Shown here one piece after another: positions 1 to 5,865 of a stretch of DNA of 6,272 nucleotides. The translations under genes and the position numbers were made by a program. Under the pieces are notes generated by a model, which was given only the letters and a program-made list of their open reading frames with translations, did not search any database and was not told where the DNA came from. Each line of letters begins with the position of its first letter. Within the stretch, counting starts at the first letter, position 1. Source of the DNA: Bifidobacterium breve (GTDB lineage: Bacteria > Actinomycetota > Actinomycetes > Nanopelagicales > Nanopelagicaceae); contig CAMBOZ010000070.1 of NCBI GenBank assembly GCA_945869505.1, positions 1 to 6,272 of the forward strand. Direction: 5' to 3'.

Positions 1-103
1 AAGTTACTGATGCACCAGCAGCTTGGTCGATGCGATCGACAGTGATGGTCTCACCAACGGTGACTTTCTCCTGGCGGCCGCCAGCTTTAACAATTGCGTA
101 CAC
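1..103 (-). CDS. rplU: 50S ribosomal protein L21, N-terminal part (3' end outside window)
   Basis: This is the start of the gene for large-subunit ribosomal protein L21, a 23S rRNA-binding protein of the 50S subunit. Translation from the GTG at 103-101 gives 34 residues, beginning (M)YAIVKAGGRQEKVTVGE and continuing TITVDRIDQAAG. This matches the conserved L21 N-terminus, where the family signature is YAIVKxGGxQ. The full protein is normally about 100 residues, so roughly two thirds lies beyond the window. The GTG start is supported by a GGAG Shine-Dalgarno at 115-112, 8 nt upstream, and by the family alignment beginning exactly there. The gene lies downstream of rne in the same direction, across a 107-nt gap that has its own promoter and leader hairpin. 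It can therefore be expressed both by read-through and independently. In most bacteria rpmA (L27) and often obg follow, which is expected here just outside the window. Confidence 0.95.
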   Translation of the reverse strand, partial: MYAIVKAGGRQEKVTVGETITVDRIDQAAGASVT

Positions 104-127
104 GATTCTTGCTCCAGTTCATTTCAC

Positions 128-160
128 GCTCGCACAGCCCTAGATGGGATGCGATCGAGC
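128..160 (-). promoter_or_regulatory. Hairpin in the rplU 5' leader
   Basis: Read on the minus strand, an imperfect hairpin can be drawn by hand. GCTCG (160-156) pairs with CGAGC (132-128). CGCA (153-150) pairs with TGTG (136-133), including one G-T wobble. CCC (148-146) pairs with GGG (140-138), closing a 5-nt ATCTA loop. An AT bulge (155-154) and one T/C mismatch (149/137) interrupt the 12 pairs. The stem would begin almost at the predicted mRNA 5' end and leave the Shine-Dalgarno at 115-112 free. There is no T-run after it, so it is not an intrinsic terminator. It could be an autoregulatory ribosomal-protein leader or a 5'-end stabiliser; neither role is shown by the sequence. Confidence 0.55.
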
Positions 161-168
161 AGAGGCTA

Positions 169-198
169 AGGGTACGGATTTCATACCCCCAGGGTCAA
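169..198 (-). promoter_or_regulatory. Probable promoter for rplU (and genes beyond)
   Basis: On the minus strand, TTGACC at 198-193 is followed by an 18-nt spacer and TACCCT at 174-169. These resemble the -35 TTGACA and -10 TAnnnT elements of the primary sigma factor (SigA/HrdB type) in Actinobacteria. The promoter begins 12 nt after the rne stop codon. It predicts transcription starting near 162-160 and a leader of about 58 nt before the rplU GTG. A strong promoter directly before a ribosomal-protein operon is expected biologically. No start-site data were available, so the exact +1 is inferred. Confidence 0.7.
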
Positions 199-210
199 AT
201 TGAGGTATTT

Positions 211-2397
211 CTAGGCGGTAATAATCCCACTTGAGGCGGCTCTGCGGCGACGGCGTCCGGCAGGTTTTTCTGCAACGGTTTCAGCTCCATCTTCAGAATC
301 GGTAGCCGCATCAGGTGCGATCGATTCTGTATTTAGAGTCTCATGGAATTCGTGTTCGGTGGCCATCTCTTCATCAGCATCTTCATGGGATGCTGATTGT
401 GAATTCACTTGTGGCATCGGTGCTTTCATCTTTACCGGTTCCATATGAATATGAATTCCGCGACCTGAACAAGAATCACAAGTAGTTGAGAAGGCTTCAA
501 TCAGTCCTTGGCCAACTCGCTTACGAGTCATCTGTACAAGGCCTAGAGAAGTTACTTCAGCGACTTGGTGTTTGGTGCGATCGCGACCAAGACATTCAAC
601 TAAGCGCCTAAGAACTGCATCGCGGTTTGATTCCAAAACCATATCGATAAAGTCGATAACGATAATTCCGCCCAAGTCGCGTAAGCGAAGTTGGCGAGCG
701 ATTTCTTCTGCTGCTTCTAAGTTGTTCTTTGTGACAGTCTCTTCGAGATTGCCACCCTTACCAATAAATTTACCGGTGTTGACATCGATCACGATCATCG
801 CTTCAGTGCGATCGATGACTAGGGATCCACCTGATGGTAGATAAACCTTGCGATCAAATGCCTTAGCTAACTGTTCTTCTACGCGGAATTCTGCAAAGAG
901 ATCTCCGTTGCCAGAATACTTCTCTAACTTGCCTACTAACTCAGGGGCGATTCCACCGAGGTAATTACTGATCTCTTCCCAAGCATCATTTCCTTGAATT
1001 GTAAGTTTGCGGAAATCTTCATTGAAGATATCGCGAATTACTCGCACTGCAAGATCAGGCTCAGAAAGCAGAAGTGCAGGTGCATGGAAATTTGGATTCT
1101 CTGACTTTTGATAAATATCTTCCCATTGCGCCTTTAAACGAGCGACGTCATTGGTTAGCTCTTCTTCGCTCACACCTTCAGCTGCTGTTCGAACGATTAC
1201 GCCGGCTTCATCAGGAATTAAGTTCTTCAAAATTGCCTTTAGTCGCGTGCGCTCAGATTCAGGAAGGCGCTTTGAGATTCCGCTCATTCCGCCACCAGGA
1301 ACATAAACAACATAGCGACCAGGAAGTGAAATCTGGCTAGTTAAACGTGCACCTTTTTGCCCAATTGGATCTTTAGTTACTTGAACAAGCACAGGCTGGC
1401 CAGTCTTTAAAACCATTTCAATTTTGCGAGGTTGTGTTTCAGAGATACCTGCGGCATCCCAGTTAACTTCACCAGCATAAAGAACTGCGTTTCGACCTTT
1501 GCCAATATCAACGAATGCCGCTTCCATAGAAGGAAGTACGTTTTGTACACGTCCTAGATAAACGTTTCCGACATAAGAGACGTTGGCATTTCGATTTACG
1601 TAATGCTCAACCATCACCTTATCTTCGATTACCGCGATTTGAATTCGGTCACCAATTTGGCGAACTAACATTTCGCGATCAACGTTTTCGCGGCGAGCTA
1701 GGAATTCTCCATCGGTAATAATCGTTCCGCGACGACGATATGGCTCACGATATTCACCACGATTATCTGAGCGTTCAGTTCTCCCACCACGTTCGCGGCG
1801 ATTGCGGGTGCCACGTTCGGTGCGATCTGCGCGGGCTGGACGTTCGGTGCGTTCACGAGCTTCGCGCACCTTAACAACAGTGATTACGCCATCTTCATCA
1901 ACAATTTCCCCAGGAGTTACACCTTCACCGGTTGCGCGGCGACGGCGACGGCGACGATGTGTTGCACCATCTGCGCCTTCTTCCGTTGAATCAGAGTTCG
2001 ACTCTTCTCCATCTTCTGAATTTTCTTGGGTATCTACGCCATCAGCGTTTGGCTTGCGACGGCCTCGCCCACCGCGGCGGCGGCGGCGATTGCGGCCGCC
2101 TCTTGAATCATCTTCATCAGAAGTTGCGGCGCTTTCGGGCGCAGCGGCGCTTTCGGGAGCGCTCTTAACAACGCTCTCCTTGACCGCGCTCTTGCGGGCA
2201 GCCTTAGGGGCTTTTTCTGTTGTTGCCGCTTGGAAAATTGGAACCGGAATCGCCGGTGCTTTCTTTTTGGTTTTGCTTTCAACCGCTTCGGCAACAGGAG
2301 CGTCAACAATTTCCGTTGACTTATCTGCAGCAAGTGATTTTTTCTTACTAACTTTTTTCACCGCACGCTTGCGCGGTGACTTTGGCTCAATAGCCAT
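211..2397 (-). CDS. rne: Ribonuclease E/G (endoribonuclease, Rne/Rng family)
   Basis: This is a single-strand-specific endoribonuclease that starts mRNA decay and matures rRNA and tRNA. The protein has 728 residues. Residues 1-240 form a low-complexity extension mixing acidic runs with Arg blocks (about 99-115, 147-154 and 175-225). An S1-type RNA-binding domain follows (about 273-360, VGNVYLGRVQNVLPSMEAAF). The 5'-sensor motif VRTA has R403 and T404, equivalent to E. coli R169/T170. The DNase I-like catalytic part has D538 (VIDVN) and D582 (IDFIDM), matching E. coli D303/D346. The zinc-link CDSC has C640 and C643. The tail 655-728 is acidic and then ends in an RRRRR patch. The ATG at 2397 has AGAGGA at 2412-2407, 9 nt upstream, and the next internal Met (243) would remove the extension. 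A core embedded behind a long N-terminal extension is the usual actinobacterial arrangement, unlike E. coli, whose scaffold is C-terminal. All catalytic residues are intact. It is followed by rplU, a conserved pairing. Confidence 0.96.
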   Translation of the reverse strand: MAIEPKSPRKRAVKKVSKKKSLAADKSTEIVDAPVAEAVESKTKKKAPAIPVPIFQAATTEKAPKAARKSAVKESVVKSAPESAAAPESAATSDEDDSRGGRNRRRRRGGRGRRKPNADGVDTQENSEDGEESNSDSTEEGADGATHRRRRRRRATGEGVTPGEIVDEDGVITVVKVREARERTERPARADRTERGTRNRRERGGRTERSDNRGEYREPYRRRGTIITDGEFLARRENVDREMLVRQIGDRIQIAVIEDKVMVEHYVNRNANVSYVGNVYLGRVQNVLPSMEAAFVDIGKGRNAVLYAGEVNWDAAGISETQPRKIEMVLKTGQPVLVQVTKDPIGQKGARLTSQISLPGRYVVYVPGGGMSGISKRLPESERTRLKAILKNLIPDEAGVIVRTAAEGVSEEELTNDVARLKAQWEDIYQKSENPNFHAPALLLSEPDLAVRVIRDIFNEDFRKLTIQGNDAWEEISNYLGGIAPELVGKLEKYSGNGDLFAEFRVEEQLAKAFDRKVYLPSGGSLVIDRTEAMIVIDVNTGKFIGKGGNLEETVTKNNLEAAEEIARQLRLRDLGGIIVIDFIDMVLESNRDAVLRRLVECLGRDRTKHQVAEVTSLGLVQMTRKRVGQGLIEAFSTTCDSCSGRGIHIHMEPVKMKAPMPQVNSQSASHEDADEEMATEHEFHETLNTESIAPDAATDSEDGAETVAEKPAGRRRRRAASSGIITA
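1937..1954. repeat. Three tandem copies of a 6-bp unit in rne (poly-Arg tract)
   Basis: The unit CGGCGA (plus strand) is repeated three times without interruption and encodes part of the Arg run at residues 148-154 of RNase E. Because the unit length is a multiple of three, gain or loss of a copy would change only the number of arginines. A similar trinucleotide run, four CGG units at 2075-2086, encodes the other Arg block (about residues 104-108). Confidence 0.8.
2126..2161. repeat. Two tandem 18-bp repeats in rne encoding APESAA twice
   Basis: Positions 2126-2143 and 2144-2161 are two adjacent 18-bp copies whose first 14 bases are identical on the plus strand. They encode the hexapeptide APESAA twice (RNase E residues 80-91) in the disordered N-terminal extension. 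This looks like a recent in-frame duplication in a region under weak length constraint. Confidence 0.75.
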
Positions 2398-2406
2398 GGC
2401 ACCAAA

Positions 2407-2412
2407 TCCTCT
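2407..2412 (-). promoter_or_regulatory. Ribosome binding site of rne
   Basis: AGAGGA on the minus strand is complementary to the 16S rRNA 3' end and lies 9 nt before the ATG at 2397. It supports the long form of RNase E including the N-terminal extension. A small GCGT/ACGC inverted repeat (2415-2428) lies immediately upstream and could modulate access, but it is only 4 bp. Confidence 0.65.
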
Positions 2413-2456
2413 ATGCGTGAAATAACGCGCTCTGGCTTGTAGTCACTTATCTGGCT

Positions 2457-2475
2457 GGCAACCCTCGGGTTGGCC
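2457..2475 (-). promoter_or_regulatory. Leader hairpin 2 upstream of rne
   Basis: On the minus strand CAACC and GGTTG pair around a CGAG tetraloop, extended by GG/CC outside a one-base bulge (whole element 2475-2457). It lies about 60-80 nt before the rne start, inside the predicted 5' leader. It is short but GC-rich. A structured rne leader is known to mediate autoregulation in E. coli; equivalence here is inference only. Confidence 0.45.
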
Positions 2476-2523
2476 TGAGTAAATCCTTCAAGCAAATCTT
2501 TTTAAGTCCGCCGCTGGCTTTAT

Positions 2524-2541
2524 TCGCGAATTGGTTCGCGA
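2524..2541 (-). promoter_or_regulatory. Leader hairpin 1 upstream of rne (perfect 7-bp stem)
   Basis: A perfect inverted repeat, TCGCGAA - CCAA - TTCGCGA on the minus strand, forms a 7-bp stem with a 4-nt loop. GGC and GCC flank it and could add three pairs beyond a 5-nt ATAAA bulge. If transcription starts near 2557, the hairpin lies about 16 nt from the mRNA 5' end. It has no T-tract, so termination is unlikely. It could equally be a protein-binding palindrome in DNA. Confidence 0.5.
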
Positions 2542-2563
2542 GCCGCGCTGAACTGTTGGGGTA

Positions 2564-2572
2564 AGTATGCCA
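2564..2572 (-). promoter_or_regulatory. Probable extended -10 promoter for rne
   Basis: The minus strand reads TGG-CATACT (2572-2564), an extended -10 element (TGn plus a TAnnnT-like hexamer) for the primary sigma factor. No good TTGACA-like box lies 16-18 nt upstream. That space is occupied by the CGCGCT-AA-AGCGCG dyad, and the nearest T-rich candidate (TTTCGC at 2595-2590) has a 20-nt spacer. Predicted transcription starts near 2557, giving a leader of about 160 nt. The site makes rne independently transcribed from the mreD-mrdA-rodA block. Confidence 0.5.
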
Positions 2573-2578
2573 CACCGC

Positions 2579-2592
2579 CGCGCTAAAGCGCG
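2579..2592. promoter_or_regulatory. 14-bp dyad overlapping the -35 region of the rne promoter
   Basis: CGCGCT-AA-AGCGCG has perfect 6-bp arms with a 2-bp spacer. It occupies the position expected for the -35 box of the extended -10 promoter at 2572-2564. This placement is typical of a repressor or activator operator. As RNA it could also form a CGCGC/GCGCG hairpin after rodA, but no U-run follows, so a terminator role is weaker. A competing TAAAGC/GCTTTA pairing (2584-2589 with 2604-2609) shares part of the sequence. Confidence 0.4.
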
Positions 2593-2617
2593 AAATGAGC
2601 GTAGCTTTAAGGGTGAT

Positions 2618-3778
2618 TCACCCGCGGTGACGAGCGTGGACGTTCTGAAGCAAGCCGAAACCGATCATTGTGGCGAACATGCTTGAGCCGCCGTATGAGA
2701 CAAATGGAAGAGGGACTCCGGTCATCGGCATCATTCCAAGTGTCATACCAATGTTTTCAAATGCTTGAAAAGCAAACCAGGCAATTACTCCTGTGCAAAC
2801 TAACCTCCCGTAAGGATCGTTAGATCTTCGCGCAATTCCAAATGCGCGCATTAAAACCGTGAGATAGAGAATCAAAATAAATCCACAACCCAAAAATCCG
2901 AGTTCTTCGCCGGCAACTGTGAAAATAAAGTCGGTCTGTTGTTCAGGCACAAATCTTCCGTTGGTCTGCGGCCCATCAAATAAACCAGTTCCAATTAATC
3001 CACCAGAACCAACTGTGATTCGGGCTTGTCTAAGTTGATAACCACTCCCCTGCGAATCAACATTGGGATCAACGAATGCTTGCAAACGCTTGACTTGGTA
3101 ATCATTTATAACGCCAACTTGTACCGCGGCGAAACTTCCAATGACGGCCACCAAAATCAATCCGACCACCCAACGCATTGGAGCTCCCGAAACTGCAATG
3201 ATGGTTACGACCGCAAGGCCAATAATGAAGATGGTTCCCATATCTGGTTGTGCAGCAATAAGTAAGACTGGAATTGCCGCAATAATTAGCGCTTGTAGTA
3301 CATCTCTGTGTTGAGCGGCATCTGTATCGTGTGTTCGCTCCGACAAAATCATTGACATACCTACAATGATGGAAATTTTGGCAAGCTCTGCTGGTTGCAA
3401 TTGGAATCCAAAAGGCAGACCGATCCACGCCTTTGCTCCATTTACTTCTGCTCCAATTCCAGGAATCAGCACAGCTGTCAAACCGATAACGCCGAGTATC
3501 CAAAGAAGTGGTGTGTAGGCACGGATCAAGCGGTAATCAATAACAGTAGTTCCCCATGCGAGAAGGGAACCGATCAGAATATTGAGGATGTGACGCTTTA
3601 AGTAGTACTCGGGATCTAAACCATTTGCCGCATACCAATTGCGAGTGGCGGCATAGACCAAGAGCGTTCCCATTAATAAGAGAAGTGCGACGGCGATAGT
3701 CAAAATCGGATCAAAACCTGCAAACGCAGAAGGGCGTGAGTTCTTTCGATAATTAATTCGCTGCGAAGATAAACTCAC
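2618..3778 (-). CDS. rodA: RodA, SEDS-family peptidoglycan glycosyltransferase
   Basis: RodA polymerises lipid II into glycan strands at the cytoplasmic membrane as partner of the class B penicillin-binding protein PBP2. The protein has 386 residues, typical for the family, and about ten hydrophobic segments follow a short basic N-terminus. SEDS signatures are present: NGAKAWIGLPFGFQLQPAE (113-131), QPDMGT (177-182), RLQAFVDPNVD (231-241), then PEQQTDFIF (278-286), whose D283 corresponds to the catalytic Asp of RodA (D262 in E. coli, D280 in B. subtilis). The signature PLPFVSYGGSS (356-366) is also intact. RodA is preferred over FtsW because mrdA and mreD adjoin it and because of the RLQAF...GSGGLIGTG arrangement. 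The start codon is GTG, overlapping the mrdA stop by 4 nt (GTGA), with an excellent Shine-Dalgarno. It is the last gene of the elongation block; the next gene, rne, has its own leader 220 nt away. Confidence 0.96.
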   Translation of the reverse strand: MSLSSQRINYRKNSRPSAFAGFDPILTIAVALLLLMGTLLVYAATRNWYAANGLDPEYYLKRHILNILIGSLLAWGTTVIDYRLIRAYTPLLWILGVIGLTAVLIPGIGAEVNGAKAWIGLPFGFQLQPAELAKISIIVGMSMILSERTHDTDAAQHRDVLQALIIAAIPVLLIAAQPDMGTIFIIGLAVVTIIAVSGAPMRWVVGLILVAVIGSFAAVQVGVINDYQVKRLQAFVDPNVDSQGSGYQLRQARITVGSGGLIGTGLFDGPQTNGRFVPEQQTDFIFTVAGEELGFLGCGFILILYLTVLMRAFGIARRSNDPYGRLVCTGVIAWFAFQAFENIGMTLGMMPMTGVPLPFVSYGGSSMFATMIGFGLLQNVHARHRG

Positions 3779-5865
3779 TTTGCCCCCTTAACTTTTGTCG
3801 CTGGTGAGATCTTTGGCAAGGTTACTGGTGGAACCCCGCTTGGGAAGATTATTTCTGCAGAGTCAACTTTCGAGCCTTTTACTCCAAAGAGAGTTTCGTA
3901 AATCTTTCTTACTCCAACGCCAGATGTTGATGCACCAAAACCACCTTGGCTAACCATCATCACAACTGCAAACCGTGGTTTCTTCGCTGGAGCATATGAA
4001 GCAAACCAAGATGTATCGGCTTTTTCGCCACCGTTTGGATTCCGACCAAAAACTTGTGCCGTACCTGTCTTGCCGCTAACTTCAATTGGAAAGCCGCTAA
4101 ATACTCCGGCACCGGTTCCACTAATTACCACTTCGCGAAGCGAGGCTTTCAGGAAGCTGATTGTTTTTTTATCTGCAGGAATTGATCCGAGTTTTTCCTT
4201 ATCGAAGGCTTTTACTACAGTTCCATCAGTTTTTACTACAGCTTTAGCGATAGTTGGCTTCCAGATGGTTCCGCCATTTGCGATGGCGGCATACATCTGC
4301 GCTAATTTTACTGGAGTAATAACTGTGTCACCTTGCCCAATTGAGAAGTTGACCGCATCACCTGCGCGAATCTTGTCGCCATCTAGGCAATTCTCATACG
4401 CAAGCTGAATGAGAAATGCGGTCTGCTGGCTCTTTGCTGCCCGAGTTTTATAGTTGCAGTAGAAATCTTTATTTTGTGCATACCAAGCCTTGCGCCATTC
4501 GCGATCGGCAAGCCGCCCAGAGGACTCAGAAGGTAAGTCAATACCCGTCTTTATACCCACTTGAAAACCTTTGGCTGCATTAAAGAAATAGTCGTTTGCA
4601 TCAGATTTCGGTTTAAGTCCTCCATCGCGCAACCACTCATCAAATGCGATTCGATACCAAATCGTGTCGCAAGAAATGGCGATCGCTTTCTTCATTGAAA
4701 TGCGTCCCTGGGCTTTACTTTCAAAGTTCTGGAAAGCACGAGTTCCAACTTCTACTTGAGATGGGCAGTCATAGGAAGCGTTTAAGTCATAGCCCGCATT
4801 TGCTGCTGCAACCGCTGAGACTGCTTTGAAGGTAGAGGCTGGGGCAAAGACGCCTTGTAGCGCACGCGAAAGAGCAGGGACTCCGGCTTGTGCGCTATAC
4901 AAATTCTTTGCTTCGGCAACGGTAAGTCCGCGCTCATAAGAGTTCGGATCGAACGTTGGATAAGAAGCAAGCGCTATGACCTGTCCATTTGTTACATCCA
5001 TTACAACTGCAGCAGCGCCATCTGATGGATAACCTAAAGAGCGGGCACGACGTACGGCATCTTCAAGTGCGCTTTCGGCGGATGCTTGTACGCGTGCATC
5101 AATGCTGGTCACTAAGTGATCGCCACCAACGGGTTTTGAGTTTTGACTCGTGCGAGTAACCGCTTCCTTACGATCGACAATTACCGTTTTGATGCCAGGT
5201 GTTCCGCGCAAAAATTCATCGTATTGAATTTCTAATCCAGCTTTACCAATTGATTCAGAACGGTAATAACTTCGACCATTCTCCCCCGCTAGATCGCCTT
5301 CCGTTAAAGGCCCAATGTAGCCAAGTAGATGTGCGGCGTTAACTCCAACATTTCCGGGATAGTTTCGAATTGAAACTGGAGTAGCTGATACACCTGGATA
5401 CTGATCTGATCGTTCAACAATCCTTAGCGCAATTTCTGGGTTAGCTTCTTTTGTGATCGGAATAGGTTGGAAACGAGAACCTGTCCAACATCCCGCGCGT
5501 GCGCCTTTGGGAAGTTCGCCACATAAACGCGTGCGTTGGTAAACATCTTCATATTCCAACTTTAAAAGTTTTGCTAAAGACTGTAAGACCGCGACGCCTT
5601 TATCTGGTTGGCGGTCGATCACGGTGCGATCCACAGTAACTGCAATACCTACGCGGTTTAGCGCGAGTGGAACACCTGATGAATCGACAATAAGCCCACG
5701 CGTTGCCGGAGTTACTACGTCCCGACTTTGGATTGAGAGCGCTGCATCGCGATATTTAGGACCGGCAGCGACTTGTAAATAAAAGAGGCGCCCTAAAAGA
5801 CCAATCAAAAGAGAGCAGATAAGTACTTGGATTACTAACAAACTAAGTCTTGCGCGCTGATTCAT
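3775..5865 (-). CDS. mrdA: Penicillin-binding protein 2 (class B, elongasome transpeptidase)
   Basis: This is the D,D-transpeptidase that cross-links peptidoglycan during cell elongation, partner of RodA. The protein has 696 residues, of usual length. A short cytoplasmic MNQRAR is followed by one membrane anchor (about 8-32). The pedestal domain begins at 50-70 with TRGLIVDSSGVPLA and runs to about 250. The transpeptidase domain (about 280-660) has the catalytic STFK (S344, K347), the second motif SCD (398-400) and KTGTAQ (599-604). GQGDTVITPVKLAQ (510-523) is also strongly conserved. The Cys-bounded segment C115-C126 followed by FQPIPIT resembles actinobacterial PBP2 proteins. Outside the membrane there are six cysteines (115, 126, 367, 399, 470, 493). 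The ATG overlaps the mreD stop by 4 nt (ATGA), with GAGGAG at 5882-5877, 11 nt upstream. All catalytic motifs are intact. PBP2 is preferred over FtsI/PBP3 from the neighbours mreD and rodA. Confidence 0.95.
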   Translation of the reverse strand: MNQRARLSLLVIQVLICSLLIGLLGRLFYLQVAAGPKYRDAALSIQSRDVVTPATRGLIVDSSGVPLALNRVGIAVTVDRTVIDRQPDKGVAVLQSLAKLLKLEYEDVYQRTRLCGELPKGARAGCWTGSRFQPIPITKEANPEIALRIVERSDQYPGVSATPVSIRNYPGNVGVNAAHLLGYIGPLTEGDLAGENGRSYYRSESIGKAGLEIQYDEFLRGTPGIKTVIVDRKEAVTRTSQNSKPVGGDHLVTSIDARVQASAESALEDAVRRARSLGYPSDGAAAVVMDVTNGQVIALASYPTFDPNSYERGLTVAEAKNLYSAQAGVPALSRALQGVFAPASTFKAVSAVAAANAGYDLNASYDCPSQVEVGTRAFQNFESKAQGRISMKKAIAISCDTIWYRIAFDEWLRDGGLKPKSDANDYFFNAAKGFQVGIKTGIDLPSESSGRLADREWRKAWYAQNKDFYCNYKTRAAKSQQTAFLIQLAYENCLDGDKIRAGDAVNFSIGQGDTVITPVKLAQMYAAIANGGTIWKPTIAKAVVKTDGTVVKAFDKEKLGSIPADKKTISFLKASLREVVISGTGAGVFSGFPIEVSGKTGTAQVFGRNPNGGEKADTSWFASYAPAKKPRFAVVMMVSQGGFGASTSGVGVRKIYETLFGVKGSKVDSAEIIFPSGVPPVTLPKISPATKVKGAK
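3783..3789 (-). promoter_or_regulatory. Ribosome binding site of rodA, inside mrdA
   Basis: AAGGGGG on the minus strand lies 4 nt before the GTG at 3778 (7 nt if counted from AAGG). It sits within the last codons of mrdA and identifies the GTG overlapping the mrdA stop codon as the rodA start, consistent with translational coupling. Confidence 0.7.

Noticed and set aside
140..184. 14-codon minus-strand ATG frame in the rne-rplU gap (MKSVPLASARSHPI).
   Set aside because: It overlaps the promoter -10 and predicted start, has no ribosome binding site, and is too short.
1802..2425. 207-codon plus-strand open frame opposite the rne N-terminus.
   Set aside because: It is a shadow of Arg/Ala/Glu codon-rich sequence on the other strand; its low-complexity Arg/Ser/Ala product has no family features, and the rne frame has clear domains.
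2358..2495. 45-codon minus-strand open frame from a TTG, overlapping the rne start in another frame (begins LLEGFTQANP).
   Set aside because: It has no Shine-Dalgarno, a weak start codon, a length expected by chance and no recognised family. It would need conservation in relatives to be taken as a leader peptide.
2579..2609. Rho-independent terminator after rodA.
   Set aside because: The GC dyad and the alternative TAAAGC/GCTTTA stem are not followed by a T-run in the transcribed direction.
3102..3503. 133-codon minus-strand frame inside rodA.
   Set aside because: It is out of frame with the convincing SEDS protein, and its composition is unlike a real protein.
4070..4408. 112-codon plus-strand frame opposite mrdA.
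   Set aside because: It is antisense to the conserved transpeptidase core, with no ribosome binding site or recognisable motif.
4666..4674. SCD instead of the canonical SxN second motif in PBP2, as possible inactivation.
   Set aside because: An Asp at the third position is common in PBP2-type class B proteins, and the STFK and KTG motifs are intact.
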